Shown: positions 25,308 through 33,640, counted from the first letter of the stretch. The stretch: 64,000 nucleotides of DNA from Streptomyces sp. Q6 (GCF_036967205.1 NZ_CP146022.1:8184001-8248000), one strand, 5' to 3'. Notes: generated by a model from the letters alone, not told the origin. Numbers and translations are program-made.

Positions 25308-26722
25308 GCGGTGACGCGGGCGACACAGCGACCGCGGCCGTTCCCGCCGCGACCGCCCCAGCGACGGACACCGGCTTCGGCGCCCGGCTGACGGCCCCGC
25401 TCCTGCTCGGCTCCGTGCTCAACCCGCTCAACACCACGATGATCTCCACCGCCCTGGTGGCGATCGGGCACCACTTCGGGATCGGCGCCGCCGACACGGC
25501 CTGGCTGATCTCCGTCCTCTATCTCGCCAGCGCCGTCGCCCAGCCCGTCCTCGGCAAGCTCGCCGACGCGCTGGGCCCGCGCCGCGTCTTCCTCGCGGGC
25601 CTCGTCGTGGTGTGCGCCTCCGGCCTGGTCGGAGCGTTCGCCCCGTCCTTCGGCTGGCTCATCGTGTCCCGGCTGCTGCTCGGCGTCGGCACCTCCGCCG
25701 CCTACCCGGCCGCGATGGCCGTCCTGCGCGACGAGGGTCGCCGCGTGGGCCGCCGCCCACCGCGCCCCGTCATGGCTCGGCTCTCCTTCGCCGCGCTCGG
25801 CAGCGCCGCGATCGGACCGACGCTCGGCGGCCTGCTCGTCACCTTCGTCGGCTGGCGCGGCATCTTCGCGGTCAACGTCCCCGTGTCCGTCGTCGCGTTC
25901 GTCTGCGCCCTGGTTTGGATCCCCGCCGATCCGCCGCGCGGGACGAGCGCCGCACCGGCCCCGAAGCTCTCCCTCGACCCCCTCGGCATCGGCCTCTTCG
26001 CCACGGCCCTGACCTTCCTGGTCTTCTTCCTCCTCGACCTCGCCCACCCCCTGTGGTGGCTCCTCGCGCCGTTCGCCCTGCTCACGGGCGTCCTGGTCTG
26101 GTGGCAACTGCGGTGCGGGACCCCGTTCATCGACGTCCGGATGCTCGCCGGGAACGGCCCGCTGGCCCGCACCTACCTCCGCCACGGACTGAGCTACCTG
26201 CTCATCTACTGCGTCATGTACGGCTACACGCAATGGCTGGAGGAGGCCCGGGGCTACTCCTCCGGGCACACGGGACTGCTGATGCTGCCCATGTCCGTGG
26301 CCGCCCTCGTCTGCTCGCTGCTCGGTGCCCGCACGAAGGGCATCCGCGCCCCGCTGACCGTCGCCTGCGTGCTGCTCTCGATCGGCGCGGGCGTCCTGGC
26401 CTTCGTCTCCGACGACACGCCCCTCGCCGTGCTGCTGCTCGCCGGTGCCTGCTTCGGCATCCCGCAGGGCCTCATCGGCACCAGCAACCAGGCCGCCGTC
26501 CAGGAGTACGCCCCCGCCGCCGACATCGGCGCCGCCGCGGGGCTCCAGCGCACCGCCCAGTACATAGGCGCCATCACCGCGTCGAGCCTGATCGCCCTCG
26601 CCTACGGGCAGCGCGCCGACGACGCGGGCCTGCACCTGATGGCGGGCGCCTCCGCCGTCCTCGGCGTCCTGCTGGTCGTGCTCACCGTGACGGACCGGGC
26701 GCTGCGCCGCACCGCCCGCTAG
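25304..26722 (+). CDS. MFS transporter (DHA2-like, 14-helix type)
   Basis: 472 residues from a GTG overlapping the MarR stop. Features are LNPLNTTMISTALVAI in helix 1, the motif-A-like GKLADALGPRRVFLAG, SRLLLGVGTSAAYPAAMAVL and a GPTLGG motif in the fifth span. It is a plasma-membrane exporter, with drug or metabolite export inferred from coupling to MarR. An unusual positively charged insert ([14 protein letters not shown]) lies in the cytoplasmic loop after the fourth helix. Its stop overlaps that of the converging NTF2-like gene. Confidence 0.9.
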   Translation: MSGDAGDTATAAVPAATAPATDTGFGARLTAPLLLGSVLNPLNTTMISTALVAIGHHFGIGAADTAWLISVLYLASAVAQPVLGKLADALGPRRVFLAGLVVVCASGLVGAFAPSFGWLIVSRLLLGVGTSAAYPAAMAVLRDEGRRVGRRPPRPVMARLSFAALGSAAIGPTLGGLLVTFVGWRGIFAVNVPVSVVAFVCALVWIPADPPRGTSAAPAPKLSLDPLGIGLFATALTFLVFFLLDLAHPLWWLLAPFALLTGVLVWWQLRCGTPFIDVRMLAGNGPLARTYLRHGLSYLLIYCVMYGYTQWLEEARGYSSGHTGLLMLPMSVAALVCSLLGARTKGIRAPLTVACVLLSIGAGVLAFVSDDTPLAVLLLAGACFGIPQGLIGTSNQAAVQEYAPAADIGAAAGLQRTAQYIGAITASSLIALAYGQRADDAGLHLMAGASAVLGVLLVVLTVTDRALRRTAR

Positions 26723-27126
26723 GGCTCCAGGAACAGCCCGCCCTGCGGCTCCTGATGGCCGTCCGCGGTGTGCCAGTAGTCCCGTGTCTCCACCGCGAGC
26801 CCGTCGGCGTCGAAGCGTACGAACACGCACCCGGCCAGCGTCGAGGCGTGCCCGCCCTCCTCGGCGAGCACCCGGAACTCGGCGACCGCGACCCCGTCGG
26901 AGCCCACCACCGGCGGCCCGAACCGCACGTCGAGGGGCACCTCGTCCTCGAACGACCACCGCAGGTACGCGGCGAGCGCGGCCCGCCCCCGGTGCGGCTC
27001 GCGGAACGGCATCGACCGGTGCACGCAGTCCGCGGCGTACAGGGCCACCAGCGCCTCGACGTCATGGCGGGCCCAACCCGCCTGCCACACAGCGACGAAC
27101 CGTCGCGCGGCCTCGGCCGTCTCCAT
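26719..27126 (-). CDS. Nuclear transport factor 2-like (SnoaL-fold) protein
   Basis: 135 residues, the normal size of a single SnoaL/NTF2 domain: an N-terminal helix pair (AARRFVAVWQAGWARHDVEALVALYAADCVHRSM) then a curved sheet (VAVAEFRVLAEEGG, TLAGCVFVRFDADG, ETRDYWHTADG). The fold serves as isomerase, dehydratase or binding protein; no catalytic pattern allows a finer call. It overlaps the converging MFS gene by four bases. Confidence 0.85.
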   Translation of the reverse strand: METAEAARRFVAVWQAGWARHDVEALVALYAADCVHRSMPFREPHRGRAALAAYLRWSFEDEVPLDVRFGPPVVGSDGVAVAEFRVLAEEGGHASTLAGCVFVRFDADGLAVETRDYWHTADGHQEPQGGLFLEP

Positions 27127-27408
27127 CTGCCCGCCCCTGTCCGCCGGTTGCAGCAGAGGCTACCTCGGCGACGCGCGGGGCCGGTTCGGCTCTCGGCACC
27201 GAGAGGCCCGTGGGATAAGGTGACCGGGCCCGAACGGCACCACGAGGGAACGAGGAGGCGAGTCCGATCACCGCTGTGCAAGTCACCGCCCTGTCAGGTC
27301 GGGAAGTCCCTTCTCCTGTCGTACGGTTCGTCCGCTCGGTCTGAGCGGGACGGCGGCCGTCCGTCGGCCGGGAGCCCGATCGGCGTCCCGAGAGGTCACA
27401 TCTCACCC
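27127..27408. other. Long intergenic region and probable 5' leader of the PrmC-like gene
   Basis: This 282-bp region separates the NTF2-like gene from the methyltransferase. A -10-like GGATAAGGT lies near 27212-27220, so a structured leader of roughly 180 nt is possible. Several short G/C stems can be drawn, for example around 27340-27390. I recognise no known riboswitch, and no Shine-Dalgarno stands directly before the ATG. Confidence 0.35.
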
Positions 27409-28254
27409 ATGTCGCTTTCCCCGTCGCCCCGTTCCACCGGATCGTCGGCGCCGCTCCCCGTCGACCCCGAGCCGGTCGTGGCCGCGCTGCGCGCCGCCGG
27501 CTGCGTCTTCGCCGAGGACGAGGCCCGCGTCCTCCTCACCACCGCCCGCGACACCGCCGAGCTCGCCGCCCTGGTGGAGCGCCGCGCCGCCGGACAGCCG
27601 CTCGAACACGTCGTCGGATGGGCCGAGTTCTGCGGACTGCGGATCACCGTCGACCCCGGCGTCTTCGTGCCGCGCCGGCGCACCGAGTTCCTCGCCCGGC
27701 AGGCCCTTGCCGTGACTCCGCCGGACGCCGTCGTCGTCGACCTGTGCTGCGGCACGGGCGCGGTCGCCGCCGTCCTCGCCGCGCGGCGCCCCGCCCAGTT
27801 GCACGCGGCGGACCTCGACCCGGCCGCGGTCGCCTGCGCCCGCCGCACCATCGGCCCGCTCGGCGGCCAGGTCCACGAGGGCGACCTGTACGCCCCGCTG
27901 CCCGCCCACCTCAAGGGCCACGTCGACATCCTGATCGCCAACGGCCCCTACGTCCCCAGCGGCGACGTCGCCCTGCTGCCGTCCGAGGCCCGCGACCACG
28001 AGCGGCTGATGGCCCTCGACGGCGGCGCCGACGGCCTCGACGTCCTGCGCCGCGTCGCCGCGGGCGCGCCCGAGTGGCTCGCACCCGGCGGCCTGCTGTT
28101 CGTGGAGACCGGCGAGCACCAGGCGGCCGACGCGGTCGCGGCGGTCCGCGCCGCCGGGCTGGACGGGCGCGTGGTCGAGGACGACGAGCTGTACGCCACC
28201 ATCGTCGTCGCCCGCCGCCCGCGCGCTGAGAGGGGTCTGCGCACAGGGCTCTGA
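27409..28254 (+). CDS. PrmC/HemK-related N5-glutamine methyltransferase-like protein (TIGR03704 type)
   Basis: 281 residues. An N-terminal helical domain (about 1-75, with GQPLEHVVGWAEFCGLRI) precedes a Rossmann methyltransferase domain with the SAM motif VDLCCGTGAVAAVLA. True PrmC enzymes, which methylate release-factor glutamine, have an NPPY substrate motif. Here it is NGPY in ILIANGPYVPSGD. This matches the PrmC-related subfamily, whose target is not established. I place the ATG at 27409. A 282-bp leader precedes it. Confidence 0.88.
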   Translation: MSLSPSPRSTGSSAPLPVDPEPVVAALRAAGCVFAEDEARVLLTTARDTAELAALVERRAAGQPLEHVVGWAEFCGLRITVDPGVFVPRRRTEFLARQALAVTPPDAVVVDLCCGTGAVAAVLAARRPAQLHAADLDPAAVACARRTIGPLGGQVHEGDLYAPLPAHLKGHVDILIANGPYVPSGDVALLPSEARDHERLMALDGGADGLDVLRRVAAGAPEWLAPGGLLFVETGEHQAADAVAAVRAAGLDGRVVEDDELYATIVVARRPRAERGLRTGL

Positions 28255-28278
28255 CCCGGGTGTTTCGACTCCTGAGGG

Positions 28279-28308
28279 GCCGGTACCCGGTCGTCGCCGG
28301 ATACCGGC
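28279..28308. terminator. Possible hairpin between PrmC-like gene and the next gene
   Basis: GCCGGTA at 28279-28285 and TACCGGC at 28302-28308 form a perfect 7-bp stem around a 16-nt loop, which can fold further (CCGG pairs). It lies 25 bp past the methyltransferase stop and 9 bp before the next gene's AGGAGG. No U-tract follows, so it may be a weak terminator or a leader stem. Confidence 0.35.
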
Positions 28309-28330
28309 ACGATCTTGAGGAGGACCCGTC

Positions 28331-28729
28331 ATGAGCCCTACGGACAGCACCCCCGTCCACGGCTACGGCGCCACCGCGGTGGGCGTGGAGCTGAGCAATT
28401 GCACACCCGACGACGCCGCGTCCGTCTTCGACGTCCTGGGAACGGCCTACCCCACGGATCGCGACGGGGGAGAGCGCCCCGACCCGGCGGCGACCGTCTG
28501 GCCGGCGACCGTGCAGGTCGCGGAGGCCACAGGGGAAGCGGCCCGGCCCGCCCCCACACCCCTGACGGCCGCGGTGACGGCCGACCTCCAGGGCGGCCCG
28601 CAGGCGCTGACACGCCTGCGCGCCACCCTCGACGCGGCCTTCCGCGTGGAGGAGGTCTCGACGACCTCCGGCGACCAGGAACAGGTGCAGCACCTGCGCC
28701 TGACCTCGGCGTCGGGTCACCCCGCGTAG
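28331..28729 (+). CDS. Conserved-looking protein of unknown function
   Basis: 132 residues with a strong GAGGAGG site 8-9 nt before the ATG. It has no signal peptide and no membrane span. The chain is rich in Thr, Ala and Asp, with an N-terminal GYGATAVGVELSNCTPDDAASVFDVL and a C-terminal RLRATLDAAFRVEEVSTTSGDQEQVQHLRL that could form an alpha/beta domain. I do not recognise the family. It converges with the DUF4230 gene with a 13-bp overlap. Confidence 0.7.
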   Translation: MSPTDSTPVHGYGATAVGVELSNCTPDDAASVFDVLGTAYPTDRDGGERPDPAATVWPATVQVAEATGEAARPAPTPLTAAVTADLQGGPQALTRLRATLDAAFRVEEVSTTSGDQEQVQHLRLTSASGHPA

Positions 28730-29361
28730 GACACGCGCACCTCCTTGAAGCCGAGCGAGCGCAGCAGCCCGCGCAGCATGTCCGTCGTGTTGCGCTCCGC
28801 GCGCCCGGTCAGGTCGCTGTCGTGAGCCGCTTCCCCGATGTGCCGGGCGGCGAGCTTGCGCACGGCGCGCTCGTCGTTCGGGTTGTCGGAGAACAGGTCG
28901 CCGAGGCGGTCCAGGAGGCCGCGCTGCTTGGAGACCGCGTACGACCGGTCCGTGTCGAGGGCGGGCTTGCCGAGCTGCGCGTGCGGCAGCTTCAGCGTCG
29001 CCTTCGTGCGGTCGCCGTTCACCTTGACATCACCGGGGTCGACCTTGCCGAGGTCCACGTACGCGTCGACCGTCCCGGCCCCGATGTACAGCGTCCGCGT
29101 CCCGCGGACCGCGTCCGGCAGGTACTTCGTGTCCTTCTCCAGGTCGACGACGACCTGGAAGTTCCCGGACGCGGCGTCGTAACGGCTCAGGTCCCGCACG
29201 GACTTCAGGAGTGTGGGTCCCGATCGGTCGTGCGTCTCCGTGCCGAACACGCCGTCCAGCCGGTTCAGCAGGCGCAGACCGGTGAAGACCAGCACGAGGA
29301 CCACGACGACGACGCCCACGGCCTTGGCCCAGCGGGGCAGTAGCAGAGCCCTCCGGTTCAT
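28717..29361 (-). CDS. DUF4230 domain-containing membrane-anchored protein
   Basis: 214 residues. One N-terminal membrane span (about residues 13-32, AVGVVVVVLVLVFTGLRLL) is followed by an extracytoplasmic DUF4230 domain (LSRYDAASGNFQVVVDLEKDTKYLP, YIGAGTVDAYVDLGKV, VTLKLPHAQLG-like). The C-terminal LRGLLRSLGFKEVRVSY is typical. AAGGAGG lies 8 nt before the ATG at 29361. Function is unknown. It starts 50 bp after the ribosomal protection gene on the same strand and may be co-transcribed with it. Confidence 0.87.
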   Translation of the reverse strand: MNRRALLLPRWAKAVGVVVVVLVLVFTGLRLLNRLDGVFGTETHDRSGPTLLKSVRDLSRYDAASGNFQVVVDLEKDTKYLPDAVRGTRTLYIGAGTVDAYVDLGKVDPGDVKVNGDRTKATLKLPHAQLGKPALDTDRSYAVSKQRGLLDRLGDLFSDNPNDERAVRKLAARHIGEAAHDSDLTGRAERNTTDMLRGLLRSLGFKEVRVSYAG

Positions 29362-29410
29362 GAGGGGAACCTCCTTCGCTCGGAACCCGAGTCCCCACCA
29401 CGGGCGCTGA

Positions 29411-31339
29411 TCACGCCTGCGGCGCGGATCCTGACGGCCCGAGCGGCCGGTCGCCCGACACACGCGACCACCACACCCCCTCGCCACGCGTGAGCCCCGG
29501 CAGGGCCAGTTCCATCGCGCGCACCCTGCGTGCCGTCAGTTCGCCGGTGATCAGCCAGGACGTGCCGCCGCCCGTCGTCCCGCCGAACTCGGCGCCCAGT
29601 GAAGCCAGTCGGGCGGTCACCGGAGCGAGCGCGTCCAGCGGCACCTCCACCTCGAAGGAGTGCACCGGCTCGAAGACCCGCGTCCCGGCCCCCTCCACCG
29701 CCCTACGGGTCACGAGCGCGGTCACCGTACGGAAGTCGCCCGCGACACTGACCGGGGCGCAGAATCCCGAGCGGACCAGGGTCACCTGACAGTCCGTCAC
29801 CGGCCAGCCGTCCGGACCGCCGCCGGCCAGCGTGTCGAGCACGGTGTCCTCGATGGCCTGATGGAACGCCCGCGGGAGCGCGCCCCGTTCGGTCTCGTAC
29901 GTGAACACGCGCCCGGAACCGGGCGGGCCGGGCTCGACGCGCAGGCCGACCGTCGCCGGCAGCCCGGTGACGCTGTGCGGGCCCATCTCCTCCAGTGCCG
30001 CACCGGTCCCGACGGGCCGCTCCACGCAGCGGACCCGGCTCGGCCCGAACTCCGCCTGGATGCCGAACTCCTGGGCGAGCGTGGCGGTCAGGACCTCCTT
30101 TTGGACCTCGCCGTACAGCAGCAGCGCCGTGCTGCCGGCCGGCCCGGGGCGCGCGTGGATGAGCGGGTCCTGGTCGGCGAGTTCGAGCAGGGCGGCCCGC
30201 AGCGCGGCACCCTGCCCGGGGCGCACGGCACGCGCCACCGTCTCCAGCGTCGGCGGCGCGAACCGGGCCCGCCCGTCCCGGAGTGCACCGAGCCGGTCGC
30301 CGACCCGGATGCCCGCCACTCCGCGCACCTCGGCGATCTGCCCGGCCCGCGCGACCTCGCCGCGCGTGCCGACGACCTCGACGCCGGTGACCCGCCCGGT
30401 CACCGGGACCGCGGCGCCGTCGTCCGGGTCCCGCCGGAGGAAGGTCACCTTCTGCCGGGGCCGCACCTCACCGTCGTACAGGCGCAGAAAGCCGATCCGT
30501 TCGCCGGCCGGGCCCCGGCGTACCGCGAAGACGGTGCCGATCGGACCGGCCGAGGAGGAGGGTTCGGGCTTCGCCGCAGCAGGGATGAACTTCCGTACTG
30601 TGGTGATGAGGTGGGCGACGCCTTGGCCGCCGAGCGCCGAGCCGAACAGGACGGGGTGCAGCACCCCGTCGCCGATGCGTGCCGCCAGCGCCTCGCGCAC
30701 GGTGGCGGCGTCCGGCAGTTCCCCGTCGACCAGCGCGGCGAGGATCGTGTCGTCGACCTCGGCGAGGTCGCGTGCCACCCGCTCGCGTACGGCGGGATCG
30801 TCGATCGGGAGAGGCGTGACAGAGGCGCGCGGCGTCCCCGCGTCCCGTACGTCCGCCAGCGGCACCACGTGCGGGGTGAGACGTCGGCGGATCTCGTCCA
30901 GGAGCGGGCCCACGCGCGCACCCGCCCGGTCGATCTTGTTGACGAACACCAGCGTGGGCACGCCGAGCCGGCGCAGCGTCTTGAGCAGCACGCGCGTCTG
31001 CGCCTGCACGCCCTCCACCGCGGAGACGAGCAGCACGGCCCCGTCGAGCACGTCCAGGGCCCGCTCGACCTCGGCGATGAAGTCGGAGTGCCCCGGGGTG
31101 TCGATCAGGTTGATCCGGGTGTCGCCCACGGTGAACGCGGCGACGGCCGAGCGGATCGTGATGCCGCGCTGCCGCTCGATGGCGCCGGTGTCGGTGCGGG
31201 TGTCGCCGCCGTCGACGCTGCCGAGCCGGTCGATGGCGCCCGTGTCGAACAGGAGCCGCTCGGTGAGGCTGGTCTTACCGGCGTCGACGTGGGCGAGAAT
31301 GCCGATGTTCAGGGTCGTGCGTACCTGCGGGATCTGCAT
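29411..31339 (-). CDS. TetM/TetO/OtrA-like ribosomal protection protein (EF-G-like GTPase)
   Basis: 642 residues, the length of tetracycline ribosomal protection proteins, which displace drug from the ribosome using GTP. All GTPase motifs are present: AHVDAGKT (16-23), RGITIRS, DTPGH, NKID and a G5-like GSAL. Domain II and the EF-G-like C-terminal domains follow (CQVTLVRSGFCAP, FEVEVPLDALAPV). Whether it protects against tetracyclines or is a housekeeping paralogue cannot be told. It has an unusual leader: an upstream ORF with its own AGGAG overlaps its start, and its SD lies in an 8-bp stem. The upstream gene on the same strand is a phosphatase. Confidence 0.88.
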   Translation of the reverse strand: MQIPQVRTTLNIGILAHVDAGKTSLTERLLFDTGAIDRLGSVDGGDTRTDTGAIERQRGITIRSAVAAFTVGDTRINLIDTPGHSDFIAEVERALDVLDGAVLLVSAVEGVQAQTRVLLKTLRRLGVPTLVFVNKIDRAGARVGPLLDEIRRRLTPHVVPLADVRDAGTPRASVTPLPIDDPAVRERVARDLAEVDDTILAALVDGELPDAATVREALAARIGDGVLHPVLFGSALGGQGVAHLITTVRKFIPAAAKPEPSSSAGPIGTVFAVRRGPAGERIGFLRLYDGEVRPRQKVTFLRRDPDDGAAVPVTGRVTGVEVVGTRGEVARAGQIAEVRGVAGIRVGDRLGALRDGRARFAPPTLETVARAVRPGQGAALRAALLELADQDPLIHARPGPAGSTALLLYGEVQKEVLTATLAQEFGIQAEFGPSRVRCVERPVGTGAALEEMGPHSVTGLPATVGLRVEPGPPGSGRVFTYETERGALPRAFHQAIEDTVLDTLAGGGPDGWPVTDCQVTLVRSGFCAPVSVAGDFRTVTALVTRRAVEGAGTRVFEPVHSFEVEVPLDALAPVTARLASLGAEFGGTTGGGTSWLITGELTARRVRAMELALPGLTRGEGVWWSRVSGDRPLGPSGSAPQA

Positions 31340-31406
31340 GGAAGGTCGAGTCCTCGAAAACGATGGTCCGGCGGGGTCGCTGAACTGCTTCGAGGAATCG
31401 GCGCAT
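31275..31406 (-). CDS. Putative leader peptide (uORF) of the ribosomal protection gene
   Basis: A 43-codon ORF starts at ATG 31406 with AGGAG (plus-strand CTCCT 31413-31417) six bases upstream, a better site than that of the main gene. It begins MRRFLEAVQRPRRTIVFEDS, overlaps the start of the main ORF in another frame and ends inside it in an arginine-rich tail. Ribosomes translating it would melt the stem at 31351-31396. Leader peptides control tet and erm resistance genes elsewhere. This one is inferred only from position, SD quality and the stem. Confidence 0.45.
   Translation of the reverse strand: MRRFLEAVQRPRRTIVFEDSTFHADPAGTHDPEHRHSRPRRRR
31351..31396 (-). promoter_or_regulatory. SD-sequestering stem, candidate translation attenuator
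   Basis: On the transcript, TCCTCGAA (plus 31389-31396 reversed) can pair with TTCGAGGA (31351-31358 reversed): eight perfect pairs around a 30-nt loop. The distal strand contains GAGGA, the only SD-like sequence of the ribosomal protection gene, 11 nt before its ATG. The proximal strand lies inside the upstream small ORF near codons 3-6, so a ribosome there would free the SD. Confidence 0.5.
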
Positions 31407-31473
31407 TCGGGTCTCCTGAACTGGCGAAAACATGCCCGCCCATGGTGCGCAGCAGGTCACGTACGCGCGCAAC

Positions 31474-31956
31474 TCATTTATCCGGCGCGTCCGGAGCCTC
31501 CGGCGCGTCCGCCCGGGGCACCCGTCCGGACGGCGGCGCGAAACGGCGGACGTACCGCTTCTGCCACGGGGTCTCCACGGCGCGGCGGTCGTAGTGGGCG
31601 CGCACGTACGCGACGGCTTCGCCGGGCGGGACGCCGTCGAGGACCGCGAGGCACGCGAGAGCCGTCCCGGTCCTGCCCTTCCCGCCGCCGCACGCCACCT
31701 CGACCCGCTCGTCCGCGCACCGTCGCCAGGCGTCGCCCAGGACGCGGCGGGCCTCGTCGGTGTCGGCGGGGAGGCGGAAGTCGGGCCAGCGCAGCCAGGT
31801 GAACTCCCAGTCCATGGGCGGGGGTTGAGCGCCGAGGAGATAGATCCCGTAGGAGGGGAGCGGTCCCGGCGGCAGTGGACTGCGCAGCCCGCGTCCCCGG
31901 ACGAGCCGCCCGGACGGCAGTCGCAGGACGCCCGGCGCGTCCGTGTCCCAGGTCAT
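31474..31956 (-). CDS. Protein-tyrosine/dual-specificity phosphatase-like protein
   Basis: 160 residues with a CX5R phosphatase loop: C89 GGGKG R95 followed by TG, in VEVACGGGKGRTGTALACLAVLDG. The residue before the nucleophilic Cys is Ala rather than the usual His. An upstream Asp in WPDFRLP could be the general acid. The C-terminus is Pro/Asp-rich (ADAPEAPDAPDK). The ATG overlaps the TetR stop (ATGA), so the two are one operon. The target is unknown. Confidence 0.83.
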   Translation of the reverse strand: MTWDTDAPGVLRLPSGRLVRGRGLRSPLPPGPLPSYGIYLLGAQPPPMDWEFTWLRWPDFRLPADTDEARRVLGDAWRRCADERVEVACGGGKGRTGTALACLAVLDGVPPGEAVAYVRAHYDRRAVETPWQKRYVRRFAPPSGRVPRADAPEAPDAPDK

Positions 31957-32570
31957 CGGCTCTCCCGCGCCGCCGACAGCAGGAACGCGGCGAGGCGGCG
32001 CGCGCGCCCGAACGCGTCGGGGAACACGTCCAGGCCGTCCGAGACCAGCGCGCCCTCGTGCAGCAGCATCAGCGAACGCCCCGTCTCCCGTGCGGTGTCC
32101 GGCGACACGTCCCGCGCGAGCCGGACGAACAGGTCCAGCATCCACTGCTTCTGGCCCACGATCACCGCGTAGGCGGGGTGTGCCGGATCGCTGATCTCGG
32201 CATGCGCGTTGACCATGCTGCACCCCTTGCCGCTGTGGGCTGCCATCCACGTCCCGGACGCGTCGAACACCGTCAATACCCGCTCGACGGGGGAGAGGTC
32301 GGTGGATTCGAGCCGCTCGGCCAGGTAGGCGCGCCAGCGGGCGTCGCGGGTCGCCAGGTAGTCGACGACGATCTGCTCCTTCGAGCCGAACCGGTCGTAG
32401 AGCGTCTTCTTCGTGACGCCCGCCTCGGACGCGATCAGATCCACCCCGACCGCGTGGATGCCGCGCTCGTAGAACAGTCGCGACGCGGTCTCCAGGACCC
32501 GGCGCGCGGCGGGAGTCAGGTCGGGACGCTCCGGATCGACCGGGGTCGAGGGCTTCGTCGTCGTACGCAT
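31953..32570 (-). CDS. TetR/AcrR family regulator
   Basis: 205 residues from ATG 32570. The HTH AVGVDLIASEAGVTKKTLYDRFGSKEQIV lies near residues 38-65. The ligand domain carries SGKGCSMVNAHAEISDPAHPA, a cysteine-containing segment shared by a large actinobacterial subgroup beside transporter genes. Upstream are two copies of a 16-bp operator-like repeat, and the divergent gene is an EamA transporter, its likely target together with itself and the phosphatase. Confidence 0.92.
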   Translation of the reverse strand: MRTTTKPSTPVDPERPDLTPAARRVLETASRLFYERGIHAVGVDLIASEAGVTKKTLYDRFGSKEQIVVDYLATRDARWRAYLAERLESTDLSPVERVLTVFDASGTWMAAHSGKGCSMVNAHAEISDPAHPAYAVIVGQKQWMLDLFVRLARDVSPDTARETGRSLMLLHEGALVSDGLDVFPDAFGRARRLAAFLLSAARESR

Positions 32571-32580
32571 GCCCCCAGAG

Positions 32581-32623
32581 TAAACCGATCTGTATAGTCG
32601 TGTCATGTAAACCGATCTGTATA
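32581..32623. promoter_or_regulatory. Tandem TetR operators in the TetR/EamA divergent promoter
   Basis: TAAACCGATCTGTATA occurs at 32581-32596 and again at 32608-32623, identical and exactly 27 bp apart. Each copy is itself nearly palindromic (12 of 16 positions), with core ACCGATCtGT. The first copy begins 11 bp upstream of the TetR ATG and the second ends 45 bp before the EamA ATG. Two identical sites suggest cooperative repression of both genes. Confidence 0.75.
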
Positions 32624-32667
32624 CCTGTCGGGCTGTGGACCTGCGGGTGGGGAGGCGGTGTCACGCC

Positions 32668-33639
32668 ATGAATGTCCTTCTGTCCCTCGGCTTCGTGCTG
32701 ACCTGGAGCTCCGGGTTCATCGGGGCCAAGCTCGGAGCCGGCGACGCCTCCGCGGTGACCACCCTGATGTGGCGGTTCCTGCCGCTCGCCGTCGTGCTCC
32801 TGGCCGTGGCGGGCCGCCGCGGCCTGCGCGATCTGCCGGTGCGGGCCCTCGGGCGGCAGATCGCCGTCGGAGCCCTGTCGCAGAGCGGCTATCTGCTGAC
32901 CGTCTACTACGCGATCCAGCTCGGCGTCGCCAGCGGCACCACCGCCCTGATCGACGGCACCCAGCCTCTCGTCGCGGGCGTTCTCGCGGGACCGTTGCTG
33001 CGGCAGTACGTCACCGCCCGGCAGTGGCTCGGCCTGTGCCTGGGCGTGGCCGGGGTCGCCGTCGTCACCACCGCCGACGCGGCCGCCGTCACGGGCGTGG
33101 CCGCGTGGGCGTACCTGATCCCGTTCCTCGGGATGCTGTCGCTGGTCGCCGCCACCTTCGTCGAGAGCCGCTCGCCCACCCGCGTCCCACCGCTCACCGC
33201 GCTGACCGTGCACTGCGCGACGAGCGCCGTCGTGTTCACCGGACTCGCCGTCGTCGCGGGCGAGGCGATGCCACCCGCGACGCCGTCGTTCTGGCTCGCG
33301 GTGGCCTGGCTGGTGGGCCTGTCGACCTTCGGCGGCTACGGCCTGTACTGGATCGTGCTGCGGCGCAGCGGGATCACGCAGGTCAACACCCTGATGTTCC
33401 TGATGGCGCCGGTCACGGCGGTCTGGGGCGCGCTCATGTTCGGCGAGCCCTTCGGGGTGCGCACCGTGCTCGGACTCGCCCTGGGGCTCGCGGCCGTCGT
33501 GGTCGTGCGGCGTGGCGCGGCCCAGCGGCGACGGCCCGGGAGCTCGGTCTCCGAGCCGCCGCCGCTCGACGCCGATCCTGCCACTGCGTCCTCTCTGTCC
33601 GCTCCTGTGTCTCGTCGTGCGTCCGGTCCGCCGTCCTGA
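32668..33639 (+). CDS. EamA-family (DMT superfamily) transporter
   Basis: 323 residues with ten predicted membrane spans in two EamA repeats: the first begins LSLGFVLTWSSGFIGAKLGAG, the second WAYLIPFLGMLSLVAATFVESR. It ends in a hydrophilic Pro/Ser tail. It probably exports a metabolite or drug. ATG 32668 starts the conserved N-terminus; upstream GTG codons at 32635 and 32647 are possible but add atypical residues. It is divergent from the TetR gene across tandem operators. Confidence 0.9.
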   Translation: MNVLLSLGFVLTWSSGFIGAKLGAGDASAVTTLMWRFLPLAVVLLAVAGRRGLRDLPVRALGRQIAVGALSQSGYLLTVYYAIQLGVASGTTALIDGTQPLVAGVLAGPLLRQYVTARQWLGLCLGVAGVAVVTTADAAAVTGVAAWAYLIPFLGMLSLVAATFVESRSPTRVPPLTALTVHCATSAVVFTGLAVVAGEAMPPATPSFWLAVAWLVGLSTFGGYGLYWIVLRRSGITQVNTLMFLMAPVTAVWGALMFGEPFGVRTVLGLALGLAAVVVVRRGAAQRRRPGSSVSEPPPLDADPATASSLSAPVSRRASGPPS

Positions 33640-33640
33640 C

